From: Rhodospirillales bacterium
Lineage (GTDB): Bacteria; Pseudomonadota; Alphaproteobacteria; Rhodospirillales; Casp-alpha2
DNA: 64,000 nt
Direction of reading: 5' to 3'
Assembly: GCA_021775095.1 (NCBI GenBank)
Contig: JAJFII010000047.1
Location: 1 to 64,000 of the forward strand
A model generated the notes under the pieces. The model did no database searches. It was not told the DNA's origin and saw nothing but the letters and a program-made list of their open reading frames with translations. Positions 32,440 through 40,316 of the stretch are shown here, one piece after another (the stretch's first letter is position 1; each line of letters opens with the position of its first letter). A program made the position numbers and the translations under genes.

Positions 32440-33021
32440 ATGCGGTTATTTGTGGCCCTGCCGTTACCAACGGAAATTCGCGCTTCGCTTGCCGGTCTGT
32501 GCGGCGGGATTGCCGGCACCCGTTGGATCGAACCGGAAAACTTCCACATTACCCTTCGATTTATCGGCGATGTCGGTCGTGGTGAAGCCGATGATCTGCA
32601 CACCGAACTGGCGTCCGTGCGTTTCCCCGAATTTGAAATGGCATTAAGTGGTATTGGAACCTTTGAGAGGCGCGGTCACGTGCACATGATCTGGGCTGGA
32701 TTGGATAGGCCGCAAATTATTGTTGACCTGCGTGACCGGATCGAAGCGGCCGCCGTGCGGGCCGGGTTCCAGCGCGAATCGCGAAAATTCAAACCCCATA
32801 TTACGCTGTGTCGGTTTAAATCACACAGCATGCCGGACATTGGGCCCTATCTGGCCATGAATAATGATTTTTCCACCGCAGCCTTTGCCGTGGATCACTT
32901 CAGCCTTTACCAAAGCCGCCTCGGGCACGGCGGCGCACGGTATGAGGTTTTATCGCAATACCGGCTCGAACAACGGGTTTATTATGGTGACGATGCCGTG
33001 GCCTTTGCTGACCGGTCATAG
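32440..33021 (+). CDS. thpR: RNA 2',3'-cyclic phosphodiesterase (2'-5' RNA ligase family)
   Basis: This 193-aa protein of the 2H phosphoesterase family carries both HxT motifs, NFHITLRFIGD and KPHITLCRFK. The start MRLFVALPLPTEIR is the usual ThpR N-terminus. The ATG at 32440 is chosen over a TTG 6 bp earlier because it matches that. It opens terminal 2',3'-cyclic phosphates on RNA and can ligate tRNA halves in vitro. GGAG lies about 10 bp upstream. It is likely monocistronic. Confidence 0.92.
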   Translation: MRLFVALPLPTEIRASLAGLCGGIAGTRWIEPENFHITLRFIGDVGRGEADDLHTELASVRFPEFEMALSGIGTFERRGHVHMIWAGLDRPQIIVDLRDRIEAAAVRAGFQRESRKFKPHITLCRFKSHSMPDIGPYLAMNNDFSTAAFAVDHFSLYQSRLGHGGARYEVLSQYRLEQRVYYGDDAVAFADRS

Positions 33022-33087
33022 ACCGATTGAGGACGCGGGTATTCTGAGTATTTAGGGTCCTGACCCAAGGATTGTCGGTCGGTAATT

Positions 33088-33312
33088 TTATGCGTGATCC
33101 ATCCAGGGGGCCAATTGCCGCGCCGCGCCTGTGGCCAGGTTTTCCGTTGTATATCGATTGTCGACGTAACCGCCAATGGGGAACCAGCCAGACAGATCTT
33201 CCACGTCGCGGCGGTAGATCTCGAATCCAAAACTGTTATCGGCGCGCTGGAAGATATCAACGCAGCGGTTGCCATCAGCTGTTTCAAGAGATTTAAGGAC
33301 GGTTTTTTTCAT
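33088..33312 (-). CDS. Small conserved hypothetical protein, 74 aa
   Basis: The frame from the ATG at 33312 encodes MKKTVLKSLETADGNRCVDI, then FQRADNSFGFEIYRRDVEDL and SGWFPIGGY, ending PWMDHA. The even composition and aromatic beta-strand pattern suggest a real small folded protein rather than a shadow frame, and no better gene competes here. The frame extends upstream to 33456, but that part overlaps the divergent iron-sulfur protein gene and looks non-coding. I do not recognise a characterised family. There is no signal peptide or membrane segment. Confidence 0.6.
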   Translation of the reverse strand: MKKTVLKSLETADGNRCVDIFQRADNSFGFEIYRRDVEDLSGWFPIGGYVDNRYTTENLATGAARQLAPWMDHA

Positions 33313-33429
33313 GCAGCGGCCTGTCGGTTTGTTAATTTGTATCCATACAATAAATCCCACGTACGGGACAATAGGTCCTTTGCGTCGCGCCTGGGGTATG
33401 ATTATCTGAAACTGGCAAATATCAGATAA

Positions 33430-34779
33430 GTGGTGGCGACAGTGGCGACGGATCATCGGATTGCAGACTTAGATACCCGTATTGGCGGGATTTTGCACGC
33501 CTGTACGGCCTGCGGCGCATGCGTTAAAGCCTGCCCGACGCCGGCGGTCACGGGCACCGACGTGAGCCAGCCGCAAGCGGTCGCCGCCGGGGTTCTCGAC
33601 ATTTTGCGGGATCGGCCGGCAGCGAATCAGGCCAAACGATGGGCAACCGAGTGCTGTGGCAGTGGAAACTGCCTGTCGGTTTGCGAGGAAGGGATCAATC
33701 CGCGATTTATGCTGACCATGGCACGCCGCGCCCTGGCCGAAAAAAAACCGGAATCCATTCGGCGGGTCGAAGGCAAACGGGCCTTTAAGGCCATGAGCCG
33801 CGGGGTTCGGGTCCTGTCGCGGTTGCAATTGCCGCCGGACCAAATGGAACGTTTGAGCCCGGCGTCCCATCCCGAGCGCGATACCCCGCCCGACCTGATC
33901 TTTTATACCGGCTGCAACATGTTAAAAACGCCGCACATTGGTCTGTTGTGTCTGGATGTTCTGGATCGGCTGCAGGTTACCTATGAGGTCTACGGTGGCC
34001 CTGCCAACTGTTGTGGCATTTTACAATTACGCCCCGGCGACACGGCCAACGCGGCCCGCCAGGCTGGCCGCACCCTGCAACGGTTTGCCGAAAGAAATCC
34101 GGCGACCCTGGTTTCCTGGTGCCCAACTTGCCAAATGCAATTCAGCGAAACGCTGACGCCGGTTACCGCACGGGATCAGCAAATGGACATGAAAATGCTG
34201 CCCGTATACCTGGCGGCACGGCTTGAAGAGCTGCGCCCATTGATGACCCGCCCGGTCCCGAAACGCGTCGCCCTGCATGAATACCCCGGGTCCCCTGAGG
34301 TGGTTGAAAGCGTGACCGCCGTGTTGGCGGCAATCCCCGGCCTGGAAATTGTCGATCTGGGCATTGAGAGCCTGGGGTATCAATTAACATCGCTGTCGCA
34401 GATGCCAGATAAACAAAATCAACATATCGCCGAGAGCCTGCACAGGGCCGAACAGGCTGGGGTGACAACCCTGGCCGGGATCTACCATGCGGATCACCGG
34501 GAATTGGTGGCGCATGAAAACCAATGGCCGTTTGAAATTGTCAATTATATGGAACTGCTGGGCGAAAGTATGGAATTGCATCGTCCGGATCTGTTCAAAC
34601 GCCTCAAACTGATGCAGGACGTCACTTCCATTGTCGCCGAATCCGAGGCCATGATTGCCGCTTACAATCTGGACCTGGAAGAAGTCCGCGATGTTATTTT
34701 GAAAGACCTTCTGGCTGACCAGTATTTGCCCATTGACCGGACCAAACATCCGCTGATTGATGTGGGCGTTGCAAGTTAG
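33430..34779 (+). CDS. Iron-sulfur oxidoreductase with CCG domains (GlpC/HdrD-like)
   Basis: This 449-aa protein has two N-terminal 4Fe-4S binding segments (HACTACGACVKACP at about 22-35 and ECCGSGNCLSVCEEG at about 72-86). These are followed by two CCG domains used by heterodisulfide-reductase-like proteins (YTGCNML with GGPANCCGILQL, then WCPTCQMQF and a degenerate second half with HEYPGSPEV and GIYHADHRE). Such proteins pass electrons between flavin partners and quinones or thiols. No flavoprotein partner is adjacent, which is unusual. The start is a GTG directly after an in-frame stop. The HlyU-like gene follows 23 bp downstream on the same strand. Confidence 0.82.
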   Translation: MVATVATDHRIADLDTRIGGILHACTACGACVKACPTPAVTGTDVSQPQAVAAGVLDILRDRPAANQAKRWATECCGSGNCLSVCEEGINPRFMLTMARRALAEKKPESIRRVEGKRAFKAMSRGVRVLSRLQLPPDQMERLSPASHPERDTPPDLIFYTGCNMLKTPHIGLLCLDVLDRLQVTYEVYGGPANCCGILQLRPGDTANAARQAGRTLQRFAERNPATLVSWCPTCQMQFSETLTPVTARDQQMDMKMLPVYLAARLEELRPLMTRPVPKRVALHEYPGSPEVVESVTAVLAAIPGLEIVDLGIESLGYQLTSLSQMPDKQNQHIAESLHRAEQAGVTTLAGIYHADHRELVAHENQWPFEIVNYMELLGESMELHRPDLFKRLKLMQDVTSIVAESEAMIAAYNLDLEEVRDVILKDLLADQYLPIDRTKHPLIDVGVAS

Positions 34780-34802
34780 CCCGGGTCTGTTAAATTACGG
34801 AT

Positions 34803-35117
34803 ATGGTTTCTTTCTTTGCAAAATTATTTGGCGGCGGCTCATCGGACACCAGCGCCAGCCCCAAACGGAGCGACCCCGTCGAACATGAGGGTTTGACCAT
34901 TCGCGCCGCGCCGATGCCCGAGGGCAGCCAGTTTCGGCTGGCCGGTGTTATCATAAAAACCACCGATGCGGGCCCCCTGGAACGCCTGTTTGTCCGTGCT
35001 GATCTGTTCACAACCCGTGAAGAGGCCGAAGACTTTACGGTCCGTAAGGGCAAACAGATCATTGATGAACAGGGCCAACGCCTGTTTGCCGACGGCGCCG
35101 AGACCGGCCGCGCCTGA
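34803..35117 (+). CDS. HlyU-like small protein
   Basis: This 104-aa protein has the alphaproteobacterial HlyU-family pattern. The hydrophobic start FFAKLFGGGSS is followed by a linker, then EHEGLTIRAAPMPEGSQFRL, the LFVRADLFTTREEAEDF stretch, and KGKQIIDEQGQRLF. The family name comes from a Vibrio regulator, but this group has no helix-turn-helix and its role is unknown. The gene lies 23 bp after the iron-sulfur protein and may be co-transcribed with it. It converges on the 2-hydroxyacid dehydrogenase with a 12-bp gap. Confidence 0.75.
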   Translation: MVSFFAKLFGGGSSDTSASPKRSDPVEHEGLTIRAAPMPEGSQFRLAGVIIKTTDAGPLERLFVRADLFTTREEAEDFTVRKGKQIIDEQGQRLFADGAETGRA

Positions 35118-35129
35118 GGGGTCTTGATC

Positions 35130-36134
35130 CTATGGTGCCAGCGGTTCCTGTTTACCCTGAAAAACAAAACACTGTGGTTCTTCACCGCGGGCAACCCGGT
35201 TAAAGTTCTCGGCGACAAATTTCCAGCGGCGCTCCCACATTTTGTGGCTGGAGGCACTCTCGTGTGCGCTTAACAAAACATTGTCGAGCGATTCAAACGG
35301 GTAGGCGCTGGGCCACACCTCGTCCGTGTCCGGCGCATTATAATTGTACCAGACGTCAATAACGGCACCGCCGATTTGCCGGGCTTTTAAGGTCTCAAAC
35401 AGGGCCGTTTCATCAATCACCCGGCCCCGCGCCACATTGATGATAATGCCATCGGGTTTCATTAACGCCAGCTGCGCGGTGCCAATCATGCCCTCGGTTT
35501 CGGCGTTTAAGTCGCAGGCAACAACAACAAAGTCACTTTCCTGTAACAATTGCGGCATTTTGTCGGGGGTCGCCAACCAGTCGAGAACGTCCGGTGTGGG
35601 TTGTTGGCGCCGTCGGGTGCCGATCACCCGCATATCGAAGGCGCGGGCGCGTTTTGCCACTTCAAATCCAATATGCCCGTAACCGATAATGCCGACGGTC
35701 GCATCGCGCAGCTCGCCATGGGAGGTATTTTGGCCCGGCGATTTGCCGTTCCACCCGCCGCTGCGAAATTTACCATCCATGACCCGCAACCCCAGGCGCA
35801 TCTCGAGCATTCCGGCCAGCACGTATTCGGCGATGGCGCTTTCATGTTCGAAGGTGTTGCAGACCGGAACCCGGGCCGGCATCGATTCCGGTGAGCAAAA
35901 ATCATAGCCGGTCCAGGGGATTTGAAACAGTTTGAGATTGGGTATCGCCGGCCACTGGTCCACGGGAATGCTGCCGCCCACCATACAATCGGCTTTTGCC
36001 GCCATTGCAATAAATTCGTCCGGATGGTTTTTGGCCGGATCCCAGACCAGAATCTGCCAGCTCTCGTCGAGAAAGTTTTCGAGCAAATGGCTATATTGAA
36101 CGGCAATGCGGCCTTGAACGAGCGCTGTTGGCAT
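35130..36134 (-). CDS. D-isomer-specific 2-hydroxyacid dehydrogenase family protein
   Basis: This 334-aa NAD-dependent enzyme has the Rossmann motif VGIIGYGHIGFEVAKRA followed by VIGTRRRQ (Arg-rich, NADP-compatible). The catalytic Arg is in INVARGRVIDE. The Glu position is less standard (IDVWYNYNAPDTDE), and the His is in LLSAHESASSH. The active-site region thus deviates from canonical D-lactate or phosphoglycerate dehydrogenases. It lies downstream of the HAD phosphatase on the same strand, 56 bp away, and may be the last gene of the phosphatase/kinase cluster. The substrate is unknown. Confidence 0.85.
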   Translation of the reverse strand: MPTALVQGRIAVQYSHLLENFLDESWQILVWDPAKNHPDEFIAMAAKADCMVGGSIPVDQWPAIPNLKLFQIPWTGYDFCSPESMPARVPVCNTFEHESAIAEYVLAGMLEMRLGLRVMDGKFRSGGWNGKSPGQNTSHGELRDATVGIIGYGHIGFEVAKRARAFDMRVIGTRRRQQPTPDVLDWLATPDKMPQLLQESDFVVVACDLNAETEGMIGTAQLALMKPDGIIINVARGRVIDETALFETLKARQIGGAVIDVWYNYNAPDTDEVWPSAYPFESLDNVLLSAHESASSHKMWERRWKFVAENFNRVARGEEPQCFVFQGKQEPLAP

Positions 36135-36190
36135 GGACCTGTCCTCCTGGGAAAATCAATTGTCTACGGGCTTAACCCGGAAATGCACTA

Positions 36191-36859
36191 TCAGGCACCG
36201 GCCCGTTTGGTAATGAGCGACGGCAACAGGGCCATGTCCGAAAAAATAGTTTCGATTCCGGTTGTAACCAGTCGGGCCCGATAGGCGTCGTTGCAATGGC
36301 TGCCGCCGGCGAAACCCAGAACCGGCATTCCCGCCGCCTGTGCCGCCTGAATGCCGAGGGCTGTATCTTCGATCACCAGGCAGTTCCCAGGATCCACATT
36401 AAATTGTTTGGCGGCGTGCAGGAACAAATCCGGTGCCGGTTTGGCATTTTTAACCATATGTGCGCTATACAGATGGGAATTGAAATAATCAATCAGGTGG
36501 GTTGTCGTCAGATTCCGGCGGATTTTGTCCGGTGCGCCGGACGAGGCGACACACTTTTTATGGGGCAATTGCGCCAGCACATCGGCAACGCCGGGGATGG
36601 CTTTCAATTCCGCAGCGAACAGGTCTTCATCATTTCGCTTTAGAAATGGTTCAAAATCGTCGGGTAAATCAATGCCACTGGATGTCACTTCGGCTATAAT
36701 TTTTGCCGTGGAATAACCGACAAACCGGGCCAGGCATTGTTCTGTCGTTACCGCATATCCCAAGGCCGTGAGGCGCTCTGAGAGAATTCGATTGGCGATG
36801 ATTTCGCTGTCGACCAATACGCCGTCGCAGTCAAATATCAGGAGTTCAGGGCTGGCCAT
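36191..36859 (-). CDS. HAD-superfamily phosphatase (beta-phosphoglucomutase/YniC-like)
   Basis: This 222-aa HAD subfamily IA protein carries motif I ELLIFDCDGVLVDSE, motif II CVASSGAPDKIRRNL, motif III Lys in KNAKPAPDLFLHAA and motif IV LVIEDTALGIQAAQAAG. The helical cap sits after motif I. Such enzymes hydrolyse sugar phosphates or isomerise beta-glucose phosphates. The gene starts 3 bp after the stop of the fructosamine-kinase family gene, so the two are tightly linked and its substrate may be a phosphosugar released in the same pathway. Confidence 0.9.
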   Translation of the reverse strand: MASPELLIFDCDGVLVDSEIIANRILSERLTALGYAVTTEQCLARFVGYSTAKIIAEVTSSGIDLPDDFEPFLKRNDEDLFAAELKAIPGVADVLAQLPHKKCVASSGAPDKIRRNLTTTHLIDYFNSHLYSAHMVKNAKPAPDLFLHAAKQFNVDPGNCLVIEDTALGIQAAQAAGMPVLGFAGGSHCNDAYRARLVTTGIETIFSDMALLPSLITKRAGA

Positions 36860-36862
36860 GTA

Positions 36863-37720
36863 TTAAAATCCAAATCGTTTTAAGGTGGTGTCTACGGAAA
36901 TCGCATAAGTGCCGCCAAAGAGACATAGGTGAACCAGCAGCGGGTAGAGGTTGTATAAACCACAACGCTGTTCAAAGAAACCCGGTTTAATCGGCCGATG
37001 GGCCTGGTAGGTATCAAAAAAAGCCCCGTCAAACGTCGAGAACAGGGTGGCGAAGGCCAGTTCGATTTCCGGATCGGCAAAATACAGGGCCGGGTCAATA
37101 AATGCCGCTATTTTGTTATCGAAACAAAGGATGTTTCCGGCCCACAGGTCGCCGTGGATCAGGCCTGGGCGATCGGGTTCGATCAAATAATCACCCAGAT
37201 GACCGGCCAGGGACAGCAAACGCCGCCTGAAACCAGATGGCAATCGTCCCGATTTCCAAGCCTGCTCTGTCATTGCAATCAACCGGTGATCCCTGAAAAA
37301 CGGAATCCATTCTGTGGTCTTTTGATTTATTTGGCACAGGGGGCCAATGACCGTATTCCAATCGAAGCCGAAATGATCAGCGGAGATGGCGTGTAAGTGA
37401 GCCAGATGACCGGCGGCATCGCGTTGCGAAAGTTGCGATAGGGATGCGTTATTTGGAATGTGTTCCATGACCAGCAGGTTTTGGCTGGCATGGACGACCT
37501 GTGGCACCGGCAATTCCGTGTGGTTCGCCAGATAGTTTAACATTTGCCCTTCGGTCGTCAGATCGACGCCCCCGGACAGGGTTTTGGCAACCCGGCGCTG
37601 GCCATTGTCCAGGACCACCTCGTAGACGCTGGCAATACAGCCTCCGTTCAGGGCGGTCAATGAGCGCACCGGTGATCTGCATACCCGCGACAGGGTTTGG
37701 TGGATCGAAGGGCGCTCCAT
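36863..37720 (-). CDS. Fructosamine kinase family protein (protein deglycation)
   Basis: This 285-aa aminoglycoside-phosphotransferase-fold kinase fits the FN3K family. The nucleotide region is LNGGCIASVYEVVLDNGQRR with VAKTLSGG, the catalytic loop LIHGDLWAGNILC, and the metal-binding IDPALYFADPEIELAF. The usual C-terminal NLYPLLVHLCLFGGTY is present. Bacterial members phosphorylate ribulosamines, erythrulosamines or fructosamines on proteins, destabilising the glycation adduct so it falls off. The gene starts 1 bp from the stop of the low-molecular-weight phosphatase gene and ends 3 bp before the HAD gene. The start at 37720 (MERPSIHQTLSRV) fits the family. The longer frame overlaps the upstream gene. 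Confidence 0.9.
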   Translation of the reverse strand: MERPSIHQTLSRVCRSPVRSLTALNGGCIASVYEVVLDNGQRRVAKTLSGGVDLTTEGQMLNYLANHTELPVPQVVHASQNLLVMEHIPNNASLSQLSQRDAAGHLAHLHAISADHFGFDWNTVIGPLCQINQKTTEWIPFFRDHRLIAMTEQAWKSGRLPSGFRRRLLSLAGHLGDYLIEPDRPGLIHGDLWAGNILCFDNKIAAFIDPALYFADPEIELAFATLFSTFDGAFFDTYQAHRPIKPGFFEQRCGLYNLYPLLVHLCLFGGTYAISVDTTLKRFGF

Positions 37721-37721
37721 C

Positions 37722-38192
37722 CTACAGGGTGTGCGTCGTCCGAATTTCCGCCAGGAGCCCGAAGCAGGCGGTTTCGATGAGGTCGAATACCCTATCGAAG
37801 CGGCCTTCGTAGTAGGGGTCGGGGACGTCGGTTTTGCCGCTTTCGGGGGCAAAGGACAAACACAGGTGGATCCTGTCCTGCTGACCGGCGGGGCACAAGG
37901 CCAGGAGTTTTTGCCGGTTCGACCGGTCCATGGCGATCACATAGTCGAAGGCAAAAAAGTCGTCTGTACGGGTTTGTCGGGCCCGCAGGCCACCTAAATC
38001 AATGCCCCGGGCCTGGGCCGTGGCCTGCGCCTGTTCATCGGGCGGGCCGCCAATATGCCAGTCGCTGGTCCCGGCGGAATCGACATCGATGGCACCCGCC
38101 AAACCCTGCTGGTCAACGAGCTTCCTAAAAATGCCCTCGGCTGTGGGTGAACGGCAGATATTGCCCAAACAGACAAACAACACTCGGATCAA
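37722..38192 (-). CDS. Low-molecular-weight protein-tyrosine-phosphatase family protein
   Basis: This protein of about 156 aa has the P-loop LFVCLGNICRSPTAEG (C-x5-R-S) near its N-terminus and the general-acid Asp in DVPDPYYEGRFD, both diagnostic of LMW-PTP. The start is uncertain. The TTG at 38192 gives the usual short LIRVLFVCLGN and has AGGGGAAA upstream, while an ATG at 38231 would add 13 residues. In the fructosamine-kinase context this may act on ribulosamine 5-phosphates, a described activity of LMW-PTP-A, rather than on phosphotyrosine. The sirtuin gene is divergent from it. Confidence 0.9.
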   Translation of the reverse strand: MIRVLFVCLGNICRSPTAEGIFRKLVDQQGLAGAIDVDSAGTSDWHIGGPPDEQAQATAQARGIDLGGLRARQTRTDDFFAFDYVIAMDRSNRQKLLALCPAGQQDRIHLCLSFAPESGKTDVPDPYYEGRFDRVFDLIETACFGLLAEIRTTHTL

Positions 38193-38265
38193 TGGATTTC
38201 CCCTTGGCCTGCGGTGATTGGTGATTATCATGACCCGAGGCGGAGATCGCAAGGATTTGGTGGGC

Positions 38266-38979
38266 ATGCGTGATAACAAGATCGTGGTGTTAACGGGCGC
38301 TGGTATATCGGCTTGTTCGGGGGTGTCGACGTTTCGCGATGCGGACGGGATTTGGTCCCGTGTATCGATCGACGATGTCGCTACTCCCGAAGCCTTTGCC
38401 CGGGACCCGGCGCGGGTCCATGGCTTTTATAACGACCGTCGTCGTGCCCTCCTGGATCCTCAAATCCAGGCGAATTCCGCCCACAAGGCCCTGGCAGTGC
38501 TGGAAAAGACCTGGCCGGCAGAGGTATGGATCGTCACCCAGAACGTTGATGATTTGCACGAAAGGGCCGGATCCGAAAATTTGATCCACATGCATGGTGA
38601 GCTGATCAAGGCCCGGTGCGACGCCTGTTCAGGGATCCACCGCTGGCGCACGGATCTGTCGGTCGACAGCCGGTGCCCCGTGTGCAACCGGATCGGCAAT
38701 CTGCGTCCCGACGTGGTCTGGTTTGGTGAACAGCCGCAGGCCATGGAAATGATTTACCAGGCGCTTAAGGACTGCCAGCTGTTTATTTCCATCGGCACTT
38801 CCGGCACTGTCTACCCAGCCGCCGGTTTTGTTGACGCCGTCGCCGCTCGCCCGCAGGTGCGGACCGTCGAGCTTAACCTGCAGCCGTCCGAAGGGGCCAG
38901 CCTGTTCGCCGAAACCCGCTATGGGCCAGCTAGCCAAATCGTCCCGGAGTTTGTTGCGGAGTTATTGTCTGAACGATGA
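38266..38979 (+). CDS. cobB: NAD-dependent protein deacylase, sirtuin class III (CobB-like)
   Basis: This 237-aa sirtuin has the NAD motif VVLTGAGISACSGVSTFRD, TQNVDDLHERAGS, and the catalytic His in MHGELIKARC. The zinc cysteines are CDAC and CPVC. The pair Tyr and Arg in HGFYNDRRR matches the Y-x-x-R signature of class III sirtuins that remove succinyl and malonyl groups as well as acetyl. The start is placed at the ATG at 38266. ATG at 38230 and GTG at 38218 are in frame and would give a 12-16 residue extension. The gene overlaps the next gene by ATGA and is divergent from the LMW-phosphatase gene. Confidence 0.92.
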   Translation: MRDNKIVVLTGAGISACSGVSTFRDADGIWSRVSIDDVATPEAFARDPARVHGFYNDRRRALLDPQIQANSAHKALAVLEKTWPAEVWIVTQNVDDLHERAGSENLIHMHGELIKARCDACSGIHRWRTDLSVDSRCPVCNRIGNLRPDVVWFGEQPQAMEMIYQALKDCQLFISIGTSGTVYPAAGFVDAVAARPQVRTVELNLQPSEGASLFAETRYGPASQIVPEFVAELLSER

Positions 38980-39560
38980 GCAAATCCTTTGAGCAGTTGG
39001 TCAAAGATATTCGGGCCTGCCAAATATGCGCCGACCATTTGCCGTTGGGCCCGCGCCCCATTGTCCGTGGTACCGATGATGCCAGAATTTTGATTATCGG
39101 TCAGGCGCCGGGTACCCGTGTGCACGAATCCGGCATCCCCTGGGATGACAAATCGGGCGAGCGACTGCGGCAATGGTTAAATGTTTCGCCTGAGTTGTTT
39201 TACGACGAAAGCCGGATCGCCATTATGCCGATGGGGTTCTGTTATCCCGGGCGCGTCGAAAAGGGCGGTGATCTGCCGCCCCGGCCGGAATGTGCACCGC
39301 AATGGCATGGTCCGTTCAGGGATCACCTTAAACGGCTTGAATTGACACTTTTGGTCGGCAGCTACGCGCAAAATTATTATCTCGCCGATAAAACCACCAA
39401 AACCATGACCGATACCGTCAGGGCGTGGCGTGATTACATGCCATCCGTGCTGCCGACACCCCATCCCAGTTGGCGATCGGCAATGTGGCTCAAAAAAAAC
39501 CCGTGGTTCGAGGCCGAAGTTTTACCTGAACTGCAGAGCCGTGTTGCCCAATTGACGTGA
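38976..39560 (+). CDS. Uracil-DNA glycosylase superfamily protein with Fe-S cysteine pattern
   Basis: This 194-aa protein starts with RACQICADHLPLGPRP and motif A ILIIGQAPGTRVHESGIPWDD, and ends with motif B PTPHPSWRS. Four cysteines follow the pattern of family 4/5 Fe-S uracil-DNA glycosylases: C-x2-C near the N-terminus, then two cysteines separated by 16 residues (GFCYPGR and PECAPQW). It would remove uracil or deaminated bases from DNA. It overlaps the sirtuin stop by 4 bp and is likely co-translated with it. Confidence 0.87.
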   Translation: MSKSFEQLVKDIRACQICADHLPLGPRPIVRGTDDARILIIGQAPGTRVHESGIPWDDKSGERLRQWLNVSPELFYDESRIAIMPMGFCYPGRVEKGGDLPPRPECAPQWHGPFRDHLKRLELTLLVGSYAQNYYLADKTTKTMTDTVRAWRDYMPSVLPTPHPSWRSAMWLKKNPWFEAEVLPELQSRVAQLT

Positions 39561-39564
39561 ACGG

Positions 39565-40182
39565 TTAGCGTTTTTGAGCGCCAACTTCAGCCATTAACTG
39601 TTCAAGAACTTCGTAGGGTTGCGCCCCGACCAGACCCTGGCGGTTGCAGACAAAGGTCGGCACTCCGGTGACCCCATAACTGCGCGATTTGGCCCAGTCG
39701 GCGTCAACAGCGTCGCGAAAACGCCGCTCCTCCAGCACCGCCCGGGCTTCGGTTTCATCGAGGCCGACAGATTTGACGATGTCGATGATAACCTCAATAT
39801 CGCCGACATTGCGGCCTGCGACAAAATAGGCATCAAAGAACTTGTCGTGGATCGCTTCACCGCCCGGTTGGGTTTCTGCCCAGGTCCCGATTTCCTGGGC
39901 CAGACGGCTGTTGAAGGTGTGGCTGCGGTCCTTAAAAGGCAAGCCCTCGGCTTCCATCAAACCTTTCATGGTGCGATTTTTTTCGGCGATGGCTTCCGGC
40001 CCGGTGGCAAACATGTCTTGCAGTGTCCGGCCTTCTTCCGGGGTTTCAGGATGCAGGGGGAAATGCACAATTTTTACTTCGATATCGTAGTTTTGTTTTA
40101 ATTTTTTGACCCGGTTATCGCCCAGATAACACCACGGACAAACGTAATCGGTAAAGACTTCAAGGGTAATCGGTTCGGCCAT
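39565..40182 (-). CDS. DsbA-family oxidoreductase, FrnE-like
   Basis: This 205-aa cytoplasmic thioredoxin-fold protein (no signal peptide) has VFTDYVCPWCYLG with a CPWC active site, a helical insertion, and the cis-proline loop GVTGVPTFVCN. FrnE-type proteins act as cytoplasmic disulfide isomerases or oxidoreductases, in some bacteria linked to oxidative stress. The C-terminal AQPYEVLEQLMAEV is typical. It converges on the glycosylase gene with a 4-bp gap and probably has its own promoter upstream of 40182. Confidence 0.92.
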   Translation of the reverse strand: MAEPITLEVFTDYVCPWCYLGDNRVKKLKQNYDIEVKIVHFPLHPETPEEGRTLQDMFATGPEAIAEKNRTMKGLMEAEGLPFKDRSHTFNSRLAQEIGTWAETQPGGEAIHDKFFDAYFVAGRNVGDIEVIIDIVKSVGLDETEARAVLEERRFRDAVDADWAKSRSYGVTGVPTFVCNRQGLVGAQPYEVLEQLMAEVGAQKR

Positions 40183-40316
40183 TTAAGATCTCCAGTGGGG
40201 TGGGTTGTCCCTCAATTTAGGTCGCTCGGACGAATTTGCAATTTGCATTTGGGAAAATTGTTGGAAATTCCCCTTCAGGGCTTGCAAATGGTTGTGCAAA
40301 GGCGAATGGATGGCAG

